DNA from: DASUPK01 sp963804595
GTDB lineage: Bacteria; Actinomycetota; Thermoleophilia; Solirubrobacterales; 70-9
Length of the DNA: 64,000 nucleotides
NCBI GenBank assembly: GCA_963804595.1
Contig: CAWDQZ010000003.1
Span: forward strand, 372,001 to 436,000
Direction of reading: 5' to 3'
Position 1 is the first letter of the stretch. The number at the start of each line of letters is the position of its first letter. The position numbers were made by a program, and so were the translations under genes. The notes below the pieces were generated by a model. That model did no database searches, was not told the origin of the DNA, and saw only the letters and a program-made list of their open reading frames with translations. Below are positions 57,096 to 64,000 of this stretch, in pieces.

Positions 57096-57287
57096 GTGCC
57101 AACCCTATGACGCGGCTACACGGCAGAGATCCGTACTGAGCACGGACCCTGATCGCCGCCCCGGCCGCATATGGGAGCTTCAGCCCTGCGCAGCACAGCA
57201 GCAAGTAGGTGTTCCCCACGGAGGTTGGGACGGTCGGCAACACGGATCTCAGAGGCCACCGCGCCAAATAGCCTGGCTCGCGTTCCC

Positions 57288-57518
57288 ATGTACGTCCTGA
57301 TATTCGACTTTGGCGAGCCGCGCGCCGCCTTGGTGAGCCGCGGTGGTTGCGGCGGCTTCAGCGCTGTCGGCTATCTGATCGGCGGCGCTCTGAAGCTCGG
57401 CAAGCCCGCCGAGAACGGCGGGCCGACGAAGACGGTCGCGCTCAAGTCCGTGCGGCGGGACAATCGACCCGACATCGGTGCCTACGAGCGGCGCAAGAAG
57501 AAGAACAAGAAGAAGTAG
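57288..57518 (+). pseudogene. C-terminal remnant of a right-handed beta-helix (choice-of-anchor Q type) protein
   Basis: The tail reads PAENGGPTKTVALKS followed at once by VRRDNRPDIGAYERRKKKNK. In the family, NGGPTxTxAL and the terminal RG..R...CDIGAYE lie 30-40 residues apart with a SPAID segment between; here that segment is deleted. The first 45 codons are not beta-helix like. Large repeat-rich surface proteins of this kind decay easily. The DUF5661 gene follows 6 nt later, so a promoter may remain. Confidence 0.5.
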
Positions 57519-57524
57519 TCGGAG

Positions 57525-57800
57525 ATGGCCGAGGAACGACGTACCAGCACCGAGGAGGCCCGACGGGTCGGGGACCAGATCGGGGTCGACTGGGAGCGCT
57601 TCGACCTCGAGCAGTTCCGGGCGGGGATGGACGTCGAGTTCGAGCATGGCAGCCACGATCCGCAGACCGATGTCACCCACGACGACCCGATCGTGACCGG
57701 CAAGATCGCCCTCGCCCACATGAAGGAGTTCCCGGACTACTACGAGCGCCTCGAGCGGATGGAGGCCGAGGCCGAGCGGGACTGGGCCGACAAGCGCTGA
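57525..57800 (+). CDS. DUF5661 family protein
   Basis: 91 aa: EARRVGDQIGVDWERFDLEQ, FRAGMDVEFEHGSHDPQTDV and GKIALAHMKEFPDYYERLER. The FxxGMDVEFEHG and TDVTHDDPIVTGKIALAHxxEFPDYY blocks are diagnostic of this small family, which has no known function. Complete, soluble, acidic. ATG with GGAG about 5 nt upstream. Confidence 0.82.
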   Translation: MAEERRTSTEEARRVGDQIGVDWERFDLEQFRAGMDVEFEHGSHDPQTDVTHDDPIVTGKIALAHMKEFPDYYERLERMEAEAERDWADKR

Positions 57801-57822
57801 GATTGGCGCGAAAGGCCTATGG

Positions 57823-60525
57823 CTATTTCCAGGTTCGCGGCCACGGTCGGCGTGGCGGTGAGCTCTGCAGTCTGATCCGGTAATCCACTGCGACGGCTCC
57901 TCCGGGGCCGGCGACCACCGGATTCAGATCCATCTCGGCGATCTCGTGATGGGCGTCGACCATCGCGCTCACCCGCAGGAGGAGATCCTCGAGCCTCCCC
58001 AGGTCCACCGGCGGCGCGCCTCGATAGCCGGTCAGGAGAGGAAAGGTTCTGAGCGAGCGCAGCATCCGGCTGACGTCGCTGCACGTGACCGGGCAGATCC
58101 GGACGGTGACGTCCTTGAGCAGTTCGGCCTGGGTGCCGCCCGCTCCGCAGGCAAGCACCGGGCCGAAGGTGACGTCCTCGACGACGCCCACGAGCAGCTC
58201 TGGCCCGGGCTCGGCCATCGTCTGGACAATGAAGGACTCCCGCTCGCCGCCTGCCTCGGCGACTGCGGCGTCCATCTCCCCGGCCGCTCGCTTCACCTCT
58301 TCTGCACTGGAGATGCCCGCCCGGACAGCGCCCATCTCACTCTTGTGGAGGAGGCCGGGCCCCTGCGCCTTGAGGGCGACCGAGCCGCCGAGTTCTTCCG
58401 CCGCAGCTCCCGCGGCGGCCGCGTCCCCCGCGATCCGCCAGTCGGGGATGGCGATCCCGTAACAGTCGAGCAGGCGCGAGGCATCCTCCATCGCCATCCA
58501 CTCTTCCCCGCCGTCCAGCGACTCGGCGATCAGCGCCGCGGCGCTTTCACGGTCCACGTCCTCGAGCTCCGGTGGCTCCTCGGTTGGCCGCCCCCTCCAC
58601 TCGACGTGACGCATCACCCTCCCCAGCGCCCGAGCGGCGTCCTCGGGGTAGCTGTGGATCGGCAGCGAGCTCACCTCGCGGATGGCCCGATGGTCCTGGG
58701 GCGACATGAACACCGCCTGAATCGGGATGTCGCGCGAGATCTGCCCGGCCGCCTCCTCGATCGCTCCGGCCACGTCCACTGCGCGAGTCAGCAGCGGCCG
58801 GATGAAGATCACGATCAGCGCGTCGACCCCCTCCCACCGCGCCACTGCCCGGATCGTCTCGCGGTAGTGCTCGGCGGTCGCGGTCGCGATCATGTCGACC
58901 GGGTTGAGCAGACCGGCCTCGGCGGGAAGAACCCGGCGCAGCGATTCACGCACCTCCTCCGGCAGCTCGGGAACCTCGAGGCCCGCCGCCTCGCAGGCGT
59001 CCGCGCACATGATCCCGGGGCCGCCCGCGTTGGTGACGATGCCGACCCGGGAGCCCTTGGGCATCGGCTGGCTCGAGAGCAGGGAGCTCACGTCCAGCAG
59101 TTCCGAGAGGGTCTCGGTGCGGATCACCCCGGCCTGCTCGAAGAGCGCGTCGACGGTCACGTCGGACGCCGCGAGCAGGGCGCCGGTGTGGGAGTTGGTC
59201 GCGCGCTGGCCGGCGGCCGAGCGGCCGCTCTTCACCACCACGACCGGCATGTCGTGCCCGACCCGCCGTGCCACACGCGAGAAGCGCCGCGGGTCGCTGA
59301 ACGACTCGATGTAGAGCAGGGCCACCCGGGTCTCGTCGTCGCTCTCCCAGTACTCGAGGAAGTCGTTTGCGGTGATATCGGCGCGGTTGCCGATCGACCC
59401 GAACGAGGAGACCCCCAGCCCGCGGTCTCCTGCGAGGTCGATCAGGGCGAGCCCGAGAGCGCCGCTCTGGCTGACGAACCCGACCTGACCGGGGGGCGGG
59501 GTGTTCGGTGCGAAGGTGGCGTTGAGGTGGTGGCCGGGAGCGGTGTTCAGGATGCCCAAGCAATTCGGGCCGATCAGTCGCATGCCGGCGGCCCGGCAGA
59601 CCTCGACCAGCTCGCGCTCGAGCTCGATCCCCTGCGGCCCGGCTTCGGCGAAACCGGCCGAGATCACGACCAGCGCCCGCACGCCCCGCTCGCCGCACTC
59701 CCGCGCGACGTCGATCACGCTCGTCGCCGGCACAGCGATCACGGCCATCTCGACGTCCTCGGGAAGGTCCGCGACGCTCCGGTACGCCTTCACGGCTTGG
59801 ACCACGTCCGCGCTCGGGTTGACCGGATGGACGACGCCCTCGAAGCCGGACTCGAGTGCGTTGTGGAAGAGCTGGCCGCCGACGGTGTCGCGGCTGCGAG
59901 AGGCTCCGATGACCGCGACCGCCCCCGGCTCGAGGAAGGAGCGAAGGGCCGCGATAGCCGCGAGCCGGTCACGGTCCTCGAACCGGGTGATCGCCTCCTC
60001 GGCAAAGGAGGTGGGCAGCTCCACGCGGATCGCGCCGGGCTCGGATGACGTCTCCACCGGGAAGCCGCTCTCGCGGAAGACCTCGAGCATCCGGTGGTTC
60101 TGGGGCATGACCTCGGCCCAGAAGACCGAGATCCCGTTCTCTGAGGCGACCTCCGCGAGGTGGGCGAGCAGCAGCGTGCCGAGGCCCTTTCCCTGGAGGC
60201 GGTCCGCCACCGCGAAAGCGACCTCGGCATTGTCCGGGCCGTCTCCGAAGTAGAGCCCCTGTCCGACCACCGTCTCGTCACGGATCGCCACGAGCCCGTA
60301 GCGACGCGAGTAGTCGACGTCCACCATCGAGCGGGCCACCGCCCGAAGGTCCGTGGCTATGGAGAAGAACCTGAACATCCGGGACTCCGGGTGGAGGCTC
60401 TCGAGGAATTCGTGGATGGCCTCCTCGTCCGCAGCGCCTACCGGGCGGACATGGACCGTGGAGCCGTCGCGGAGCACCACCTCGGCCTCGCGCTCAGTTG
60501 GGTAGGCGGCTCCCGCTCCGGGCAT
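57823..60525 (-). CDS. GNAT acetyltransferase fused to ADP-forming acyl-CoA synthetase
   Basis: 900 aa. The N-terminal GNAT domain (about 15-175; VAFAVADRLQGKGLGTLLLA is the acetyl-CoA loop) precedes a CoA-binding domain (about 200-310; PGAVAVIGASRSRDTVGGQL). Succinyl-CoA synthetase-like domains follow, with NSHTGALLAASDVTVDALFE carrying the phospho-His. A C-terminal ATP-grasp domain has GGSVALKAQGPGLLHKSEMG. In E. coli Pat the GNAT is at the other end; N-terminal GNAT is the mycobacterial/streptomycete-like arrangement. Role: protein lysine acylation or acyl-CoA metabolism. The gene order with USP and ferredoxin oxidoreductase suggests an energy-stress locus. Confidence 0.85.
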   Translation of the reverse strand: MPGAGAAYPTEREAEVVLRDGSTVHVRPVGAADEEAIHEFLESLHPESRMFRFFSIATDLRAVARSMVDVDYSRRYGLVAIRDETVVGQGLYFGDGPDNAEVAFAVADRLQGKGLGTLLLAHLAEVASENGISVFWAEVMPQNHRMLEVFRESGFPVETSSEPGAIRVELPTSFAEEAITRFEDRDRLAAIAALRSFLEPGAVAVIGASRSRDTVGGQLFHNALESGFEGVVHPVNPSADVVQAVKAYRSVADLPEDVEMAVIAVPATSVIDVARECGERGVRALVVISAGFAEAGPQGIELERELVEVCRAAGMRLIGPNCLGILNTAPGHHLNATFAPNTPPPGQVGFVSQSGALGLALIDLAGDRGLGVSSFGSIGNRADITANDFLEYWESDDETRVALLYIESFSDPRRFSRVARRVGHDMPVVVVKSGRSAAGQRATNSHTGALLAASDVTVDALFEQAGVIRTETLSELLDVSSLLSSQPMPKGSRVGIVTNAGGPGIMCADACEAAGLEVPELPEEVRESLRRVLPAEAGLLNPVDMIATATAEHYRETIRAVARWEGVDALIVIFIRPLLTRAVDVAGAIEEAAGQISRDIPIQAVFMSPQDHRAIREVSSLPIHSYPEDAARALGRVMRHVEWRGRPTEEPPELEDVDRESAAALIAESLDGGEEWMAMEDASRLLDCYGIAIPDWRIAGDAAAAGAAAEELGGSVALKAQGPGLLHKSEMGAVRAGISSAEEVKRAAGEMDAAVAEAGGERESFIVQTMAEPGPELLVGVVEDVTFGPVLACGAGGTQAELLKDVTVRICPVTCSDVSRMLRSLRTFPLLTGYRGAPPVDLGRLEDLLLRVSAMVDAHHEIAEMDLNPVVAGPGGAVAVDYRIRLQSSPPRRPWPRTWK

Positions 60526-60561
60526 TCCGGTGTCAGCCTAAGCTCTCGCGGCCGCTCCCCG

Positions 60562-61443
60562 CTAGGCCTCGAGCGGAGTGATCCCGGCGCCACGGGGAAC
60601 AACGATCACCGGGCAGGCCGCCGCGGCCATGACGCGGGCCGAGACACTGCCGAGGAGGGTTCCCTTCACCGGGCCATAGCCACGGGAGCCGAGCACCAGG
60701 AGATCGAGATCGCTGGTCGCCTCCAGCAGGGCCTCGGCGGGGTCACCGTGGAGCAGCAGCGGCTCCGCGGCGACGCCGTCGGGCACACGGCCCGCGGCGT
60801 CTTTGTGGACACGCTCCCACTCCTTCTCCTTGTACTCCCGGTACTCGTCGGGTCCCAGCGGTGAGAGCAGGCCCCCGAGGACGTAGTGGGGTTGACCCAT
60901 CACGCTGAGAACACGCAATCCTGCGTTCGAGCGCCGCGCGAGCAGCGAGGCGGCCGTGAGTGCGCGCCACGACTCCGAGGCGCCGTCGATCGCAACGCCG
61001 ATTCGCTCGAGGCCGACATCGGCATCGGCGTAGCCGCGCGGTGCAACCGCCACGGTGCTGTGCACCCCCGAGAGCAACGAGCCGCCGACGGTGCCCACCT
61101 GCACGCGCCTCGACGTGCCGTGCCGAGTCGATCCGATCACGATCGCGGTCGGCTTGAGCCAATCGGTCAGCTCGTAGATCCCGGCTGCCGGTGAGTCGTT
61201 GATCATCGGCTTGGCCTGAACGTCAAGGCCGTCCAGGCGCTCAAGAGCCTTGGCGAACAATGGCTCGCAGTATGTCCGGACCGCCTCGTCGAACTCGCCG
61301 CCCTCCGTGCCGCTCCGCGGATGCGAGATCACCGTCGTGACAAGGGGCCTCGCATCGAGGGTCTCGCTGAGCAGCCGGCCGAGTCCAAGCGCGTCATCGC
61401 CCTCGGGAGTGCCGTCGTAGCCGATCAGGACTTTTTGCTGCAT
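60562..61443 (-). CDS. Tandem universal stress protein (UspA x2)
   Basis: 293 aa from ATG 61443. Two Usp domains: KVLIGYDGTPEGDDALGLGR to TAIVIGSTRHGTSRRVQVGT and VGGSLL, then IGVAIDGASESWRALTAASL to LLVLGSRGYGPVKGTLLGSV. Both have ATP-type G-2x-G-9x-G(S/T) loops, so nucleotide binding is likely. In Actinobacteria such proteins are often induced by hypoxia under DosR-type control. A DosS-like kinase lies 5.5 kb away, which is suggestive only. Confidence 0.9.
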   Translation of the reverse strand: MQQKVLIGYDGTPEGDDALGLGRLLSETLDARPLVTTVISHPRSGTEGGEFDEAVRTYCEPLFAKALERLDGLDVQAKPMINDSPAAGIYELTDWLKPTAIVIGSTRHGTSRRVQVGTVGGSLLSGVHSTVAVAPRGYADADVGLERIGVAIDGASESWRALTAASLLARRSNAGLRVLSVMGQPHYVLGGLLSPLGPDEYREYKEKEWERVHKDAAGRVPDGVAAEPLLLHGDPAEALLEATSDLDLLVLGSRGYGPVKGTLLGSVSARVMAAAACPVIVVPRGAGITPLEA

Positions 61444-61457
61444 TCGGCTTCGTCTCG

Positions 61458-63122
61458 TCAGATCTTCTCGGGGACCATCTCGATCGCGCCGCAGGGGCAC
61501 TCCTCGACGCACAGGCCGCAGCCCTTGCAGAAATCGAGGTCGATCGCGTACCCGTTCACGTTCGGGTTCGCGGCCGTGTCGGCCAGCTTGATCACAGCGT
61601 TGTCGGGGCAGACGCCGAAGCAGTTGTCGCAGGAGAAGCAGTTGCCGCAGGACATGCAGCGCCGGGCCTCGTAGAGGGCGTTCGACCCGTCGAGCCCGCC
61701 GACCACCTCGTCGAAGGTGGACCGGCGCCGCTCGATCTCGAGCGCGGGCTGGATCGCCTTGGGTGCATCGGCGTAGTACCAGGTGTTGAGCTGGTCGAAG
61801 CTGATGACCTCGTGCTTGGGGGGCGTCTCGAGACTCTGGCCGCGCAGCCAGCCGTCGATATTGCGCGCGGCCTTCTTGCCATGGCCAACGCCGACCGTGA
61901 CGGTCCTCTCGGCCGGGACCATGTCGCCGCCGGCGAAGACGCCCTCGTGCCCGGTCATCATGTTCGGCCCGACCTGGACGACACCATCCTCAACCTCGAT
62001 GCCGGAGACGTCGTCGAGCAGCGAGAGGTCGGCCTCCTGGCCCAGGGCGAGGATCACGGAGTCCGCCTCGAGCTGGTCGAGCTCGCCGGTCGGCTGGGGA
62101 AAGCCGGTCTCGTCGAGCTCCATCTTCTCGACGGTGATGGTGCCACCGTCGACCTGCTTGATGGTCTCGAGCCAGCGCATCATCACGCCCTCCTCCTCGG
62201 CCTCGGCGACCTCGAACTCGTGGGCGGGCATCTTGTCACGGCTTCGCCGGTAGACGACCACGGCGTCGGTGGCACCGAGGCGCTTGGCGGTGCGGGCCGC
62301 GTCCATCGCAGTGTTGCCACCGCCGTAGACGACGACCTTGCGACCGAGCAGCGGCTTTTCGTCAGACTCCATCGACTCGAGCAGCGAGACGGCGTCGAGG
62401 ATGCGCGCAGCCTCGCCGGCCGGGATGTCGGCGTGCTTGCCTATGTGGGCACCGACGGCGAGGAAGGCCGCGTCGAAGCCGCCGCCGGTCATCGCTTCCT
62501 CGATGTTTGCGACCTTCTTGTTCAGCTCGAGCTCGACACCCATCGCCAGGATCCGGTCGACCTCGGCGTCGAGCACGTCACGCGGCAGCCGGTAGGTCGG
62601 GATGCCGAAGCGCATCATGCCGCCGGCCATGGGACCGGCCTCGAAGATCGTCACCTCGTGGCCGAGGCGGCGCAGGTGATATGCGGCCGAGAGCCCGGAG
62701 GGCCCAGCGCCGACCACCAACACCCGCTTGCCGGTTGACCCAGCGGGGGGATCGAACGACCAGCCTTGCTTGATCGCCTCGTCACCGATGAAGCGCTCGA
62801 CCGAGTGGATGCCGACGGCCTCGTCGAGCTCGCCGCGGTTGCAGGAGGTCTCGCACGGGTGGTAACAGACGCGACCCATGATCGCCGGGAAGGGGTTGTC
62901 CTCGACGATCTTGTGCCAGGCCCGCTCGTAGCCTCCGTCGCCGTCCTCGGCCTCGTACAACCACGCCTGGCAGTTCTCGCCGGCGGGGCAGGCGTGGTTG
63001 CAGGGCGGCAGTCGGTCGATGTACTGGGCGCGCTCGGTCCGCCAGTTGCCCGTTTTGTTGGCGAGACTTGAGCCGACGTCGAGCGTGATGGCGAAAGGGA
63101 GGTTTTTCTCGGTGGCTTCCAT
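61458..63122 (-). CDS. GltD-like NAD(P)H/FAD oxidoreductase with 4Fe-4S ferredoxin domain
   Basis: Start ATG 63122 overlaps the upstream stop (TGATG); GTG 63125 is one codon earlier. N-terminal Fe-S domain CNHACPAGENCQAW and GRVCYHPCETSCNRG; first dinucleotide site VLVVGAGPSGLSAAYHLRRL; second VVVYGGGNTAMDAARTAKRL; then GGDMVPAERTVTVGVGHGKK. C-terminal 2[4Fe-4S] ferredoxin with CMSCGNCFSCDNCFGVCP and CKGCGLCVEECPCGAI. It should pass electrons between NAD(P)H and the adjacent 2-oxoacid:ferredoxin oxidoreductase. 554 aa, complete. Confidence 0.87.
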   Translation of the reverse strand: MEATEKNLPFAITLDVGSSLANKTGNWRTERAQYIDRLPPCNHACPAGENCQAWLYEAEDGDGGYERAWHKIVEDNPFPAIMGRVCYHPCETSCNRGELDEAVGIHSVERFIGDEAIKQGWSFDPPAGSTGKRVLVVGAGPSGLSAAYHLRRLGHEVTIFEAGPMAGGMMRFGIPTYRLPRDVLDAEVDRILAMGVELELNKKVANIEEAMTGGGFDAAFLAVGAHIGKHADIPAGEAARILDAVSLLESMESDEKPLLGRKVVVYGGGNTAMDAARTAKRLGATDAVVVYRRSRDKMPAHEFEVAEAEEEGVMMRWLETIKQVDGGTITVEKMELDETGFPQPTGELDQLEADSVILALGQEADLSLLDDVSGIEVEDGVVQVGPNMMTGHEGVFAGGDMVPAERTVTVGVGHGKKAARNIDGWLRGQSLETPPKHEVISFDQLNTWYYADAPKAIQPALEIERRRSTFDEVVGGLDGSNALYEARRCMSCGNCFSCDNCFGVCPDNAVIKLADTAANPNVNGYAIDLDFCKGCGLCVEECPCGAIEMVPEKI

Positions 63123-64000
63123 CACTGTGGCCCGTGGGGAGTGTCGGCGAGCAGATCCCGGCGGCCTTCGTGGAGCAGGTCGGGGAGGGAGCCGTAGCCC
63201 CCGTTCAGCCCGAATCGCCTGACGTTGGCGTCGGCGCGCGCCTGGATGGCGTCAATCACATCGGTGCGCGGTGGGTCCTTGAAGAGATGGGCGTAGCGCT
63301 TCTGCAGCTTCAGGTATTCGGTGACCGGCACCTGCTCGCGGATCTTCGAGACACCGACCACCTCACCGTCCTCGGCCTCGAAGACGGGAAAGATGCCGGT
63401 CTCCTTGGCGAGGCGGGCGATCTTGATTGTGTCCTCGGAAGCAGACCCCCAGCCCAGCGGGCAGGGCACGAAGACATGCAGGTAGCGGGCACCGCGGAAC
63501 TTCATGGCCCGCTCGACCTTGTACTCGAGGTCGCGGAGCTCGGCCACGGTGGCGGTCGCCACGTAGGGAATCTCGTGCGCCATCGCGATCAGCGGGGCGT
63601 TCTTGCCTTGGCCGAAGACGTTGCCGGGCTCGTCGCCAACCGGCTTGGTGTTGGCGGTGCGCGCTCCGGGCGGGGTGGCGCCAGAGCGCTGCACGCCGGT
63701 GTTCATATAGGCCTCGTTGTCGTAACAGACGAAGAGCACGTCGTCGTTGCGTTCGAACATCCCGGAGAGACAGCCGAAGCCGATGTCGAGCGTGCCGCCG
63801 TCGCCGCCCTGGCCGATCACCCTGACCTCCTCGCGGCCTTTGGCCTTCAGTGCCGCAGCGATTCCGGTGCTCACCGCCGGGGCGTTGCCGAAGAGCGAGT
63901 GGATCCAGGGGAGCTGCCAGGAGCTTTCGGGGTAGGGCGTAGAGAAGACCTCGAGGCATCCGGTCGCGTTGGCGGCGATCAGTTTGCCCTGTGTCGCTCG
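63122..64000 (-). CDS. porB: 2-oxoacid (pyruvate-type):ferredoxin oxidoreductase beta subunit, partial
   Basis: The frame is open to the window edge, so the N-terminus is missing. The thiamin diphosphate site reads GQGGDGGTLDIGFGCLSG with ERNDDVLFVCYDNEAYMNTG, as in the TPP-binding beta subunit of pyruvate synthase. SGATPPGARTANTKPVG, AHEIPYVATATVAELRDLEY and FVPCPLGWGSA are further family blocks. The frame at the edge (ATGCLEVFSTPYPESSWQLP) is the usual region upstream of the TPP motif. Oxidises a 2-oxoacid to acyl-CoA while reducing ferredoxin. Coupled to the GltD-like gene by a one-base overlap. Confidence 0.88.
   Translation of the reverse strand, partial: RATQGKLIAANATGCLEVFSTPYPESSWQLPWIHSLFGNAPAVSTGIAAALKAKGREEVRVIGQGGDGGTLDIGFGCLSGMFERNDDVLFVCYDNEAYMNTGVQRSGATPPGARTANTKPVGDEPGNVFGQGKNAPLIAMAHEIPYVATATVAELRDLEYKVERAMKFRGARYLHVFVPCPLGWGSASEDTIKIARLAKETGIFPVFEAEDGEVVGVSKIREQVPVTEYLKLQKRYAHLFKDPPRTDVIDAIQARADANVRRFGLNGGYGSLPDLLHEGRRDLLADTPHGPQ

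Overview
The window is high-GC throughout with dense, often overlapping genes and many GTG or TTG starts. The order tlyA-nadK-recN-steA-like-pyrG...NUDIX-xerD matches the conserved actinobacterial block known from Mycobacterium (Rv1694-Rv1701). A large family of SnoaL/NTF2-like paralogues that start MSEEN and end EALEAAGLSE is typical of Thermoleophilia (Solirubrobacterales/Gaiellales). I therefore infer an actinobacterium of that class; this rests on gene content, not on a marker gene.

Region 1 (1-3.6 kb) holds a wax-ester synthase/DGAT, a pyridine-nucleotide-disulfide-type flavoprotein, and remnants of a cytochrome c and an integrase. Region 2 (3.7-24.3 kb) is a decayed genomic island. It is bounded by 40-bp direct repeats that form the 5' half of tRNA-Met, and an integrase remnant lies just inside its left end. 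The island is punctuated by a 46-nt imperfect palindrome that is not a known element to me. It has an 8-bp outer stem, a 7x7 internal loop, a 6-bp inner stem and a 4-nt loop. Consecutive copies bracket small modules: SnoaL genes, a 49-aa membrane protein, a membrane pseudogene, a YihY protein, an adenylate cyclase, a split cytochrome b operon and a cation-efflux gene. Two IS110-family elements interrupt palindrome copies at the same point. Their right ends hold short sequences resembling the target and the element junction, as expected of bridge/seek RNAs. SnoaL genes form head-to-tail arrays with exactly 3 nt between stop and start. Their gene ends are near-identical in DNA and their middles diverge. 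In one array the middle is a complete cation diffusion facilitator, so the protein begins like a SnoaL protein and ends ALEAAGLSG. Most SnoaL copies here are frameshifted.

Region 3 (24.4-51.6 kb) is core chromosome with few disruptions. It holds two SDRs, two glycosyltransferases, a thioredoxin-fold lipoprotein, tRNA-Asn and dgt-dnaG-GNAT. It continues with MOSC, recO, a P1 peptidase, mutM, xerD, NUDIX, DUF3866 and an M20 peptidase. Then come a Met-rich DUF2182 protein and the run tlyA-nadK-MFS-recN-steA-like-MraY-like-pyrG.

Region 4 (51.7-64 kb) has a cupredoxin gene that is again bracketed by palindrome copies. It also has a GAF histidine kinase with a convergent NarL-type regulator, and stress/redox genes (CBS, USP, DUF779, DUF5661). 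A GNAT-fused acyl-CoA ligase follows. The window ends in a 2-oxoacid:ferredoxin oxidoreductase operon, with a PorB-type subunit that runs off the window and a GltD-like flavoprotein carrying a ferredoxin domain. Because coding frames are mostly intact outside the island, the frameshifts inside it look like real decay rather than read errors.
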